Positions 1 through 12,430 of a stretch of 64,000 nucleotides of DNA are shown in pieces. The first letter of the stretch is position 1; each line of letters begins with the position of its first letter. The DNA comes from Diorhabda sublineata (Eukaryota; Arthropoda; Insecta; Coleoptera; Chrysomelidae), in the NCBI RefSeq assembly GCF_026230105.1, contig NC_079483.1, positions 8,549,312-8,613,311 of the forward strand. The letters run 5' to 3'. The position numbers and the translations under genes were made by a program. The notes beneath the pieces are model-generated. The model searched no databases. It was not told where the DNA came from and was given only the letters and a program-made list of their open reading frames with translations.

Positions 1-854
1 CAGTATTTATATTAATTGCACAAGAGATTCAAATATTGGGTCAGAGCAGAAGCATACGTTTCAATATCTATATTAATTGCACAAGAGATTCAAATAGTGG
101 GTCAGAACAGAAGCATACGTTTTAATATCTATATTAATTGCACAAAAGATTCAAATAGTGGCTCAGAACAGTAACCCACGTTTCAGTATTTATATTAATT
201 GCACAAGAGATTCAAATAGTGGGTCAGAACAGAAGCATACGTTTCAATATCTATATTAATTGCACAAAAGATTCAAATAGTGGCTCAGAACAGGAACCCA
301 CGTTTCAGTATCTATATTAATTGCACAAGAGATTCAAATATTGGCTCAGAACAGGAACCCACGTTTCAGTATTTATATTAATTGCACAAGAGATTCAAAT
401 ATTGGGTCAGAGCAGAAGCATACGTTTCAATATCTATATTAATTGCACAAGAGATTCAAATAGTGGGTCAGAACAGAAACTCACGTTTCAGTATCTATAT
501 TAAATGCAGGGGAGATTCAAATAGTGGCTCAGAACAGTAACCCACGTTTCAGTATCTATATTAATTGCACAAGAGATTCAAATATTGGGTCAGAGCAGAA
601 GCATACGTTTCAACATCTATATTAATTGCACAAGAGATTCAAATAGTGGGTCAGAACAGAAGCATACGTTTTAATATCTATATTAATTGCACAAAAGATT
701 CAAATAGTGGCTCAGAACAGGAACCCACGTTTCAGTATTTATATTAATTGCACAAGAGATTCAAATATTGGGTCAGAGCAGAAGCATACGTTTCAATATC
801 TATATTAATTGCACAAGAGATTCAAATAGTGGGTCAGAACAGAAACATACGTTT
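1..854 (+). repeat. 61-bp satellite, family A, block 1 (about 14 copies)
   Basis: Head-to-tail 61-bp units occupy the window start and continue beyond it to the left. Each unit runs from a CAGTATYTATATTAATTGCA-like start through AGATTCAAATA, a GTGGGTCAGAACAG segment and a CATACGTTT end. Two main variants alternate irregularly: GGGTCAG...AAGCATACG and GGCTCAG...GAACCCACG. Units keep the 61-bp spacing with very few indels. The open frames of 60 aa found here repeat every unit and are by-products of the satellite. The right edge ends abruptly at TTCTTTCATATCTCAAGTTT (856-875), a flank shared with block 2. Confidence 0.95.
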
Positions 855-2145
855 CTTCTTTCATATCTCAAGTTTCAATTGAGGTAAACTGTTCGTTTTA
901 GTCTAAGAACACTAATTAACTCAAGCCATTTTATTTGATATATAACATGGGTAAATTGGTTGAGTATGAGGAGAATTAAGCGCGGACATCCAACATGATG
1001 TCTGATTTTTTGAGTATCCCCGATACTTTTTGCATCCCTTTGACGACATAAGTATTTTATTACGAAGTTATAATCACCCATAGTCATTGCTACGCAGAAG
1101 CACGGGTTCTCTTGTCACAAATTATAAAAAAAAAACAACGACATAATTAAGGGTGGTCACCTCATACTGATGCTTTTTTATTAGATTTAAAATTACATTA
1201 AATATTCATACCGGTAACTCGAAGTGCTGTTATGAATAAATACATCAATTTATTATTAAATTTATGACGAGATAAAATCACAATTATACTTAGATACCAC
1301 AAGACAAATGACGAACTAGTGCTCGTCGTTTTGAGCTGTTTCGATTAGACAGATGAGCTTTTGTTACAAATTCGTTCTGCTCCGTAAATTGACACCTCAA
1401 TATTTCGTAACAGATTCGCTTTAATATTCAGTCTGACACATCGGCGTCACTCAAAGTCAAAACGTTATCTAACCAACAATTAACGGAGTTCTTTTCCATA
1501 GAATTTATTAAGAATTTCAATGTCGCTTTTATTCATTTCAATTCGTTGAAGGTTTGTAGCACGACCACAACCTATCGTCAATACCGGTCAAGTATTTTTA
1601 TTAATTAAGAGAATATTAAAATAATAAAACATTTGTAATCCATGGGCGTAGTTAATAGTTGGTTTTCTGTAACGGGAAAAAATTGACATTTCATCTCTGT
1701 TGACAGGTGAAAAAATGTTAATTTTTATGAAATAAATTTTTTCCCCGGAACAAAAATTACTATTTTTATCCCGGATATTGTATAAACACATAAGGAAAGG
1801 TAGATATTTAAATTTAAAATATTTTATTATATTATTAGATATTATATAATAAAGTTAAAGTATATCAAGAAGTTTTATAATTACCAATGAGGGATGTACA
1901 TTTTAGTCCTGCCCACTTTACGATTAATATGCGGATCTACGTCCTACAAATTTTTTCAAAATAACTTAAACTGAAAAATCCCGAAGAATATACACGCACA
2001 AATGCTAAGGTGTTCCTCGGAACGTGACCCCTAAAAAGACACGGAGGTTCAGTAGGATACATAGAAAAATCCATAGATCATGACCTTCATTGATCTTCAA
2101 ACAATTTTTTTGGTTCCCCATTTCTTTATAGTCATTAGAAACCCA
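855..2145. other. AT-rich interval without a recognisable gene
   Basis: I see no coding region, RNA gene or array here. The start (856-875) is a flank shared with the end of the second 61-bp block. Position 2080-2140 carries a segment (CCTTCATTGATC, then a T-rich stretch and GGTTCC) that recurs at 4538-4600. Around 1643 the word CCATGGGCGTAG resembles the reverse complement of a motif conserved in the 354-bp family G repeats, so a decayed family G fragment is possible. Short minus-strand frames at 875-1087 and 1588-1791 have no recognisable domain. Confidence 0.6.
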
Positions 2146-4034
2146 CCTTCAATATCTATATTAATTGAACAAGAGATTCAAATTGCGAGTCAGAAAAGAA
2201 TCCCACGTTCCAGTATCTATATTAAATGCATGGGAGATTCAAATAGTGAGTCAGAACAGAAACCTACATTTATATATCCATATCAAGTGGGCGAGAGATT
2301 CAAATAGTGCGTCAGAACAGAAACCCACATTTCAGTATCTATATTAAATGCATGGAAGATTCAAATAGTGAGTCAGAACAGAAAGCCACGTTTCAGTATC
2401 TATATTAAATGCACAGGAGATTCAAATAATGAGTCAGAACAGAAACTCACGTTTCAGTATCTATATTAAATGCAGGGGAGATTCAAATAGTGAGTCAGAA
2501 CAGAAACCCACGTTTCAGTATCTATATTAAATGCACGGGAGATTCAAATAATGAGTCAGAACAGAAACTCACGTTTCAGTATCTATATTAAATGCAGGGG
2601 AGATTCAAATAGGGTGTGAGAACAGAAAACCACGTTTATATATCCATATTAAGTGGGCGAGAGATTCAAATAGTGAGTCAGAACAGAAACCCACATTTCA
2701 GTATCTATATTAAATGCGTGGAAGATTCAAATAGTGAGTCAGAACAGAAACCCACGTTTCAGTATCTATATTAAATGCACGGGAGATTCAAATAATGAGT
2801 CAGAACAGAAACTCACGTTTCAGTATCTATATTAAATGCAGGGGAGATTCAAATAGGGTGTGAGAACAGAAAACCACGTTTATATATCCATATTAAGTGG
2901 GCGAGAGATTCAAATAGTGAGTCAGAACAGAAACCCACATTTCAGTATCTATATTAAATGCATGGAAGATTCAAATAGTGAGTCAGAACAGAAACCCACG
3001 TTTCAGTATCTATATTAAATGCACGGGAGATTCAAATAATGAGTCAGAACAGAAACCCACGTTCCAGTATCCATATTAAATGCATGGGAGATTCAAATAG
3101 TGAGTCAGAACAGAAACTCACGTTTCAGTATCTATATTAAATGCAGGGGAGATTCAAATAGTGAGTCAGAACAGAAACCCACGTTTCAGTATCTATATTA
3201 AATGCACGGGAGATTCAAATAATGAGTCAGAACAGAAACCCACGTTCCAGTATCCATATTAAATGCATGGGAGATTCAAATAGTGAGTCAGAACAGAAAC
3301 TCACGTTTCAGTATCTATATTAAATGCAGGGGAGATTCAAATAGGGTGTGAGAACAGAAAACCACGTTTATATATCCATATTAAGTGGGCGAGAGATTCA
3401 AATAGTGAGTCAGAACAGAAACCCACATTTCAGTATCTATATTAAATGCATGGAAGATTCAAATAGTGAGTCAGAACAGAAACTCACGTTTCAGTATCTA
3501 TATTAAATGCAGGGGAGATTCAAATAGGGTGTGAGAACAGAAAACCACGTTTATATATCCATATTAAGTGGGCGAGAGATTCAAATAGTGAGTCAGAACA
3601 GAAACCCACATTTCAGTATCTATATTAAATGCATGGAAGATTCAAATAGTGAGTCAGAACTGAAACCCACGTTTCAGTATCTATATTAAATGCACGGGAG
3701 ATTCAAATAATGAGTCAGAACAGAAACTCACGTTTCAGTATCTATATTAAATGCACGGGAGATTCAAATAATGAGTCAAAACAGAAACCCACGTTCCAGT
3801 ATCTATATTAAATGCATGGTAAATTCAAATAGTGAGTCAGAACAGAAACTCACGTTTCAGTATCTATATTAAATGCAGGGGAGATTCAAATAGGATGTGA
3901 GAACAGAAAACCACGTTTATATATCCATATTAAGTGGGCGAGAGATTCAAATAGTGAGTCAGAACAGAAGCCCACGTTTCAATATCTATATTAATTGCAT
4001 AAGAGATTCAAATAGTGAACAGAAACCCACTTTT
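2146..4034 (+). repeat. 61-bp satellite, family A, block 2 (about 31 copies)
   Basis: This is the same 61-bp satellite as at the window start, but mostly of an ATTAAATGCA subtype with GTGAGTCAGAACAG. It has higher-order structure. A distinctive variant containing AGGGTGTGAG, followed by TATATATCCATATTAAGTGG, recurs at 2611, 2854, 3343, 3526 and 3892 (the last with AGGATGTGAG). The spacings are 243, 489, 183 and 366 bp, which are about 4, 8, 3 and 6 monomers. This fits repeated unequal exchange of multi-monomer blocks. Many monomers carry TGAGTCA, an AP-1-like word. The block ends at 4035 with the same flank as block 1. Confidence 0.95.
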
Positions 4035-5600
4035 TTCTTTCATATCTCAAGTTTTAACCAAATCGGAATCAGATGATGAACTTTTGCAGTCGATAATCAC
4101 AATGAGTGGCTCAATAATTTCATCGGTAACATTCTTCACATTCTTTAGAGCCTCAAAAAACGACTACCTAACATGACTTGAAGAATTATTTTATGTTCAA
4201 ACTTCTCAATAATATCGGGGTGATCTAAACACTATCATTTCAAGATTTTCCAAAACCAGTTTTTCCAACTACTTGGTTATGGGAAAGTTTTCTAAAAATT
4301 TCTAGTTATGGTTTGCCTCATAAATTATTATTATAAATTTCTGAAGAAGAAGAACTATCATATATTCGAATCATTCTTCAAAAACATCTACATTCATGTT
4401 CTCGTAGTAGTCATCGCAACGATTAGATTCAATATTATCAGTCTGCGATCCTTTCCTGTTAGTGGATTTGAATCAGTGAATAAATTATTTGAAAAAATCT
4501 GTCTTCGACTTATAACAATTCCAATTTATTTAGGGTGTGTCCTTCATTGATCCCAAAACAATTTTTTGGTTCCTCATTTCTTTTAAAGTCCTTAGATAAT
4601 TTCTTTTCGATACTACTACTTTCTGTTTCTGGGATGCTTTTTCGAGCGAAAATCTATTTCCTACTGAAAAAATGTTTTTTTTTGACATAAAATGCCGCCC
4701 CTTACATTTCGTTACTTGTTTAGCTTATAAATAGAACAAAAAACATATTAGATGTATATCTACAGAAATTGATATAAATCGAGATAAATCAATAGACATT
4801 GACGTAAATTTACCAGAATCTTTTGAAATAAGATCAAAATTTAACAAAAATTATTAGTAATCCTGAAAAAATGACAAGGAATCTATAAAACTTCATAGAA
4901 ATAAATAAAATAATATAAAAAACATTAAAAATGAAAAAAATCAAGAAAAATCGTAAAATTAAAAAAATCATCAACCAAAACCAACAAATTGTATATATTG
5001 ATGTATACATCCGGTATAATAAATTTAATAGAACCAATTTAAACAGAATATTGTTGGTTTGTTCTTATATCGAGTTTGACAAAGTCCCACGTTCATATCA
5101 AACTCTGTATCTACTTTTGACAGGAGTCATTTCTGGCGTTCAACGTATCTGTTATCTGAACTACTTTCGAGCGTAATTTTTCATTCTCTCATCGTTAAAT
5201 TATACTTTTATATTTAAATTGTCGCTGGCATCGATCTCATAAATATATTTATAAAAAAAAAGAAGAAGAGGAAGAAGAAGGTGGCCACCGCTATTGCCAT
5301 ATTCCTAGATTGATGCGGCGATAAATATAAAACAAGTTCGTACGCTTCGTAACAATTTTGATATGAAATCTACGGGTGTATCCGGTTTTTTGCCACAGTC
5401 GTAGTATACACAAGGCAACAATCTATTTTTTTATTTCTAAATATCCACTTTTATTTATAAAATTCATTTAGTTTGATGTAAATAATAATTAGTAAAATCT
5501 ATTTTTTGCCCATTTCTGTTAAGGAATATATTATTTTTTTAATCTGTACTTTCCGTGCAGATTTAGGTTGATTCTAACAATTACTTTCAATTTACATACA
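4035..5600. other. AT-rich interval with small repeat fragments
   Basis: No gene is recognisable. At 4535-4600 there is a second copy of the segment that precedes block 2 of family A (2080-2140). At about 4755-4830 a short stretch reads, on the minus strand, as GATTTCTGTC-like words (for example TTGATTTATCTCGATTTATA), a fragment of family C in the opposite orientation to the main domain. A purine-rich AAGAAGAGGAAGAAGAAGG tract lies at 5260-5280. The overlapping frames at 4834-5037 (minus) and 4931-5176 (plus) are Phe/Ile/Lys/Asn-rich and look like composition artefacts. Confidence 0.55.
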
Positions 5601-5629
5601 ATTTTATGATGCGTTCAATAATAATTAGC

Positions 5630-6244
5630 ACTTTATTTACAGGTTTACAATGTTTCTAACGATTATCTGCACTTTGTATACAGGTTTCCAATGTTTTAAC
5701 GATAATCTGCACCTAGTATACAGGTTTTTAATGCTTTAACGATTTTCTGTACTTTATTTACAGGTTTACAATGTTTCTAATGATCATCTCCATTTTATCT
5801 ATAGCTTTACATTAGTTTAAATAATTATCTTCACTTTATCTACAATGTTTTTAACGATTATCTGCACTTTTTCCTTCAGGTTTACAATGTTTCTTACGAC
5901 TATCTGCACTTTTTATAAAGGTTTCCAAAGTTTTTAACGATTATCTGCATTTTACATACAGTTTTCATTACTTTAAATCATTATCTTCGCTTTTTATACA
6001 GGTTTACAGTGTTCGTGACGATTATTTGCACTTTATATAGAATTTCACGATATTGAGGACGATTAACTGCACGTTTTCTAGCATTTTACGATGTTTCTAG
6101 CAATTATGTGCACTTCACATACAGTTTAATATCGGTTTAAATCATATCTACTTTTTATACAGGCTTACAATGTTTCTAACGATTATCTGCATTTTATCTA
6201 TAGCTTTACATTAGTTTAAATAATTATCTTCACTTTATCTATAG
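5630..6244 (+). repeat. Divergent left edge of 41-bp satellite, family B
   Basis: Monomers of about 40 bp with the pattern GTTTACAATGTTTCTAACGA then TTATCTGCACTTT and TATACAG are visible, but they differ from one another and from the ordered unit that follows. One partly complete higher-order copy starts near 5840. Divergent monomers at the border of a homogenised array are the usual footprint of unequal exchange acting mainly in the interior. Confidence 0.85.
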
Positions 6245-9200
6245 GCTTACAAGGTTTTTAACGATTATCTGCACTTTTTCTACAGGTTTACAATGTTTCT
6301 TACGACTATCTGCACTTTTTATAAAGGTTTCCAAAGTTTTTAACGATTATCTGCATTTTACATACAGTTTTCATTACTTTAAATCATTATCTTCGCTTTT
6401 TATACAGGTTTACAGTGTTCGTGACGATTATTTGCACTTTATATAGAATTTCACGATATTGAGGACGATTAACTGCACGTTTTCTAGCATTTTACGATGT
6501 TTCTAGCAATTATGTGCACTTCACATACAGTTTAATATCGGTTTAAATCATATCTACTTTTTTATACAGGCTTACAATGTTTCTAACGATTATCTGCACT
6601 TTATCTATAGCTTTACATTAGTTTAAATAATTATCTTCACTTTATCTATAGGCTTACAATGTTTTTAACGATTATCTGCACTTTTTCTACAGGTTTACAA
6701 TGTTTCTTACGACTATCTGCATTTTTTATAAAGGTTTCCAAAGTTTTTAACGATTATCTGCACTTTACATACAGTTTTTCATTACTTTAAATCATTATCT
6801 TCGCTTTTTGTACAGGTTTACAGTGTTCGTGACGATTATTTGCACTTTATATAGAATTTCACGATATTGAGGACGATTAACTGCACGTTTTCTAGCATTT
6901 TACGATGTTTCTAGCAATTATGTGCACTTCACATACAGTTTAATATCGGTTTAAATCATATCTACTTTTTTATACAGGCTTACAATGTTTCTAACGATTA
7001 TCTGCACTTTATCTATAGCTTTACATTAGTTTAAATAATTATCTTCACTTTATCTATAGGCTTACAATGTTTTTAACGATTATCTGCACTTTTTCTACAG
7101 GTTTACAATGTTTCTTACGACTATCTGCACTTTTTATAAAGGTTTCCAAAGTTTTTAACGATTATCTGCATTTTACATACAGTTTTCATTACTTTAAATC
7201 ATTATCTTCGCTTTTTATACAGGTTTACAGTGTTCGTGACGATTATTTGCACTTTATATAGAATTTCACGATATTGAGGACGATTAACTGCACGTTTTCT
7301 AGCATTTTACGATGTTTCTAGCAATTATGTGCACTTCACATACAGTTTAATATCGGTTTAAATCATATCTACTTTTTTATACAGGCTTACAATGTTTCTA
7401 ACGATTATCTGCACTTTATCTATAGCTTTACATTAGTTTAAATAATTATCTTCACTTTATCTATAGGCTTACAATGTTTTTAACGATTATCTGCACTTTT
7501 TCTACAGGTTTACAATGTTTCTTACGACTATCTGCATTTTTTATAAAGGTTTCCAAAGTTTTTAACGATTATCTGCACTTTACATACAGTTTTTCATTAC
7601 TTTAAATCATTATCTTCGCTTTTTGTACAGGTTTACAGTGTTCGTGACGATTATTTGCACTTTATATAGAATTTCACGATATTGAGGACGATTAACTGCA
7701 CGTTTTCTAGCATTTTACGATGTTTCTAGCAATTATGTGCACTTCACATACAGTTTAATATCGGTTTAAATCATATCTACTTTTTTATACAGGCTTACAA
7801 TGTTTCTAACGATTATCTGCACTTTATCTATAGCTTTACATTAGTTTAAATAATTATCTTCACTTTATCTATAGGCTTACAATGTTTTTAACGATTATCT
7901 GCACTTTTTCTACAGGTTTACAATGTTTCTTACGACTATCTGCACTTTTTATAAAGGTTTCCAAAGTTTTTAACGATTATCTGCATTTTACATACAGTTT
8001 TCATTACTTTAAATCATTATCTTCGCTTTTTATACAGGTTTACAGTGTTCGTGACGATTATTTGCACTTTATATAGAATTTCACGATATTGAGGACGATT
8101 AACTGCACGTTTTCTAGCATTTTACGATGTTTCTAGCAATTATGTGCACTTCACATACAGTTTAATATCGGTTTAAATCATATCTACTTTTTTATACAGG
8201 CTTACAATGTTTCTAACGATTATCTGCACTTTATCTATAGCTTTACATTAGTTTAAATAATTATCTTCACTTTATCTATAGGCTTACAATGTTTTTAACG
8301 ATTATCTGCACTTTTTCTACAGGTTTACAATGTTTCTTACGACTATCTGCATTTTTTATAAAGGTTTCCAAAGTTTTTAACGATTATCTGCACTTTACAT
8401 ACAGTTTTTCATTACTTTAAATCATTATCTTCGCTTTTTGTACAGGTTTACAGTGTTCGTGACGATTATTTGCACTTTATATAGAATTTCACGATATTGA
8501 GGACGATTAACTGCACGTTTTCTAGCATTTTACGATGTTTCTAGCAATTATGTGCACTTCACATACAGTTTAATATCGGTTTAAATCATATCTACTTTTT
8601 TATACAGGCTTACAATGTTTCTAACGATTATCTGCACTTTATCTATAGCTTTACATTAGTTTAAATAATTATCTTCACTTTATCTATAGGCTTACAATGT
8701 TTTTAACGATTATCTGCACTTTTTCTACAGGTTTACAATGTTTCTTACGACTATCTGCACTTTTTATAAAGGTTTCCAAAGTTTTTAACGATTATCTGCA
8801 TTTTACATACAGTTTTCATTACTTTAAATCATTATCTTCGCTTTTTATACAGGTTTACAGTGTTCGTGACGATTATTTGCACTTTATATAGAATTTCACG
8901 ATATTGAGGACGATTAACTGCACGTTTTCTAGCATTTTACGATGTTTCTAGCAATTATGTGCACTTCACATACAGTTTAATATCGGTTTAAATCATATCT
9001 ATTTTTTTATACAGGCTTACAATGTTTCTAACGATTATCTGCACTTTATCTATAGCTTTACATTAGTTTAAATAATTATCTTCACTTTATCTATAGGCTT
9101 ACAATGTTTTTAACGATTATCTGCACTTTTTCTACAGGTTTACAATGTTTCTTACGACTATCTGCATTTTTTATAAAGGTTTCCAAAGTTTTTAACGATT

Positions 9201-11133
9201 ATCTGCACTTTACATACAGTTTTTCATTACTTTAAATCATTATCTTCGCTTTTTGTACAGGTTTACAGTGTTCGTGACGATTATTTGCACTTTATATAGA
9301 ATTTCACGATATTGAGGACGATTAACTGCACGTTTTCTAGCATTTTACGATGTTTCTAGCAATTATGTGCACTTCACATACAGTTTAATATCGGTTTAAA
9401 TCATATCTATTTTTTTATACAGGCTTACAATGTTTCTAACGATTATCTGCACTTTATCTATAGCTTTACATTAGTTTAAATAATTATCTTCACTTTATCT
9501 ATAGGCTTACAATGTTTTTAACGATTATCTGCACTTTTTCTACAGGTTTACAATGTTTCTTACGACTATCTGCACTTTTTATAAAGGTTTCCAAAGTTTT
9601 TAACGATTATCTGCATTTTACATACAGTTTTCATTACTTTAAATCATTATCTTCTCTTTTTATACAGGTTTACAGTGTTCGTGACGATTATTTGCACTTT
9701 ATATAGAATTTCACGATATTGAGGACGATTAACTGCACGTTTTCTAGCATTTTACGATGTTTCTAGCAATTATGTGCACTTCACATACAGTTTAATATCG
9801 GTTTAAATCATATCTACTTTTTTATACAGGCTTACAATGTTTCTAACGATTATCTGCACTTTATCTATAGCTTTACATTAGTTTAAATAATTATCTTCAC
9901 TTTATCTATAGGCTTACAATGTTTTTAACGATTATCTGCACTTTTTCTACAGGTTTACAGTGTTTCTTACGACTATCTGCACTTTTTATAAAGGTTTCCA
10001 AAGTTTTTAACGATTATCTGCACTTTACATACAGTTTTCATTACTTTAAATCATTATCTTCGCTTTTTGTACAGGTTTACAGTGTTCGTGACGATTATTT
10101 GCACTTTATATAGAATTTCACGATATTGAGGACGATTAACTGCACGTTTTCTAGCATTTTACGATGTTTCTAGCAATTATGTGCACTTCACATACAGTTT
10201 AATATCGGTTTAAATCATATCTACTTTTTTATACAGGCTTACAATGTTTCTAACGATTATCTGCACTTTATCTATAGCTTTACATTAGTTTAAATAATTA
10301 TCTTCACTTTATCTATAGGCTTACAATGTTTTTAACGATTATCTGCACTTTTTCTACAGGTTTACAGTGTTTCTTACGACTATCTGCATTTTTTATAAAG
10401 GTTTCCAAAGTTTTTAACGATTATCTGCACTTTACATACAGTTTTTCATTACTTTAAATCATTATCTTCGCTTTTTGTACAGGTTTACAGTGTTCGTGAC
10501 GATTATTTGCACTTTATATAGAATTTCACGATATTGAGGACGATTAACTGCACGTTTTCTAGCATTTTACGATGTTTCTAGCAATTATGTGCACTTCACA
10601 TACAGTTTAATATCGGTTTAAATCATATCTACTTTTTTATACAGGCTTACAATGTTTCTAACGATTATCTGCACTTTATCTATAGCTTTACATTAGTTTA
10701 AATAATTATCTTCACTTTATCTATAGGCTTACAATGTTTTTAACGATTATCTGCACTTTTTCTACAGGTTTACAGTGTTTCTTACGACTATCTGCATTTT
10801 TTATAAAGGTTTCCAAAGTTTTTAACGATTATCTGCACTTTACATATAGTTTTTCATTACTTTAAATCATTATCTTCGCTTTTTGTACAGGTTTACAGTG
10901 TTCGTGACGATTATTTGTACTTTATATAGAATTTCACGATATTGAGGACGATTAACTGCACGTTTTCTAGCATTTTACGATGTTTCTAGCAATTATGTGC
11001 ACTTCACATACAGTTTAATATCGGTTTAAATCATATCTACTTTTTTATACAGGCTTACAATGTTTCTAACGATTATCTGCATTTTATCTATAGCTTTACA
11101 TTAGTTTAAATAATTATCTGCACTTTTTCTACA
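6245..11133 (+). repeat. Higher-order satellite, family B: 12 copies of a 407/408-bp, 10-monomer unit
   Basis: Each unit has ten distinct monomers of 39-41 bp, most ending in a TAYAG-like word and sharing CGATTATCTGCACTTT. Units start (at GCTTACAATG or a close variant) at 6245, 6652, 7060, 7467, 7875, 8282, 8690, 9097, 9505, 9912, 10319 and 10727. The spacing alternates 407, 408, 407, 408 up to 9912. The extra base is in the CAGTTTTTCATT form of the fourth monomer, and it travels with other linked differences (TGCATTTTTTATAAAG versus TGCACTTTTTATAAAG; TTTTTGTACAG versus TTTTTATACAG). The homogenised unit is therefore really an 815-bp dimer. The repeated 64-aa frames spaced 815 bp are artefacts of this array. 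Confidence 0.96.
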
Positions 11134-11505
11134 GGTTTACAATGTTTTTAACGATTATCTGCACTTTACATACAGTTTGTCATTACTTTAAATCACTATC
11201 TTCGCTTTTTATACAGGTTTACAGTGTTCGTGACGATTATCTGCACTTTATTCACAGTTTTACTTCACTTTAAATCATTATCTGCACTTTTTATACAGAC
11301 TTATAATGTCTTTTAACGATTATCTGCACTTTACATGTAGCTTGACATTACTTTGAATCATTATCTTCGCTTTTGATACAGGTTTACAATGTTCGTGACG
11401 ATTATCTGCACTTTATATACAATTTTAGAATGTATTTCTACTTTAGCTACATTTTTCATGCAGTTATACAATATTATTAACGATAATCTGCAGTCAATAT
11501 AGTAG
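11134..11505 (+). repeat. Divergent right edge of family B
   Basis: After a deletion that joins two non-adjacent monomers near 11115, a run of about nine non-ordered 41-bp monomers continues and decays by 11500. This mirrors the left edge. Confidence 0.85.
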
Positions 11506-12430
11506 TTAAGCGATAAAAGCCCTGATTTTATACCAAAAAAAAACGCGGAAAAGGTTTGGGGTTGTGATACAAAGACCTTGATATATTAATGCAATGAAAA
11601 ATGAATATTTTTTGCGGCCTTGAAGCCCTCTTTAAGACCAAAAAGCTATACAATCCGCAACAGCTTTCAATTCGACTTATAGGCGATCCAGAGATGACCA
11701 GAACCTTGGATAGTTCGGATCATAGACTGACTTGACTCTGTTTACCTTGTTGTACTTGATTTTTACAAAAAAAAACACTTGCACTAAGAAAAGGACACAG
11801 CAAGCTCCGATTAGGTTGAACGTGTCGCAATTTCGGCAATGTTTCGTCCAAATTGGATAAACTAGATGAAATCAAAGTTCAAAACACATTTTGAGAAATT
11901 ATTTCGAGTGAGATTAATAAAAACATTTTAATTGAATATAATGATGATAATTATGTTTTAAAAATAATTATTTTGAATTAAATTGGAATACTTAATAATA
12001 ATCCTTGTCAATTATGCTTTAACATCGACTCGTTCATGAATCTCATAATTGTGAACTGACCTAATAAGGCGGCGAAGAAATTATAAATCAGGGAGTGGTC
12101 ATTGATGGAGGAAAAGTGAAAGAAACTATGAAGTTTACCAAAAAAGGACATTTCACAAGAAAACTATTTCTGCTATTTTATCTGAAAAAGGCTAATACAC
12201 TCTTTTTTTGTATTACGATTATTGAATGTTGCGACGACATGTAGGTGGACCCCCTGACGAGTTTCAATTGATGTTATGTCATACATATATCACCGGGTAG
12301 GTAACAAAAACCATTATTTTTTTTGACATATATATTACACAAATAGAAACTGAAATTTATTAAGAAATTTTCCACTATAATTATCGATAAAAACTAATAA
12401 TTTACTAGATTTTTAAAGAATTTTGTACAT
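11506..12430. other. Unique interval between satellites
   Basis: No array and no recognisable gene are present. The first part (11560-11760) is slightly richer in G+C than its surroundings. The rest is AT-rich and ends in family C words from about 12430. Confidence 0.5.

Noticed and set aside
875..1087. Minus-strand 70-codon frame as a transposase fragment
   Set aside because: No recognisable catalytic or helix-turn-helix motif; the similarity was only an impression.
1..4034. CRISPR-like array (regular repeats at 61-bp spacing)
   Set aside because: Whole units are similar, with no unique spacers, and the context is a eukaryotic satellite.
7067..10113. Five almost identical 64-codon frames
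   Set aside because: Spacing of 815 and 407 bp equals the satellite period; the peptide is just the translated array.
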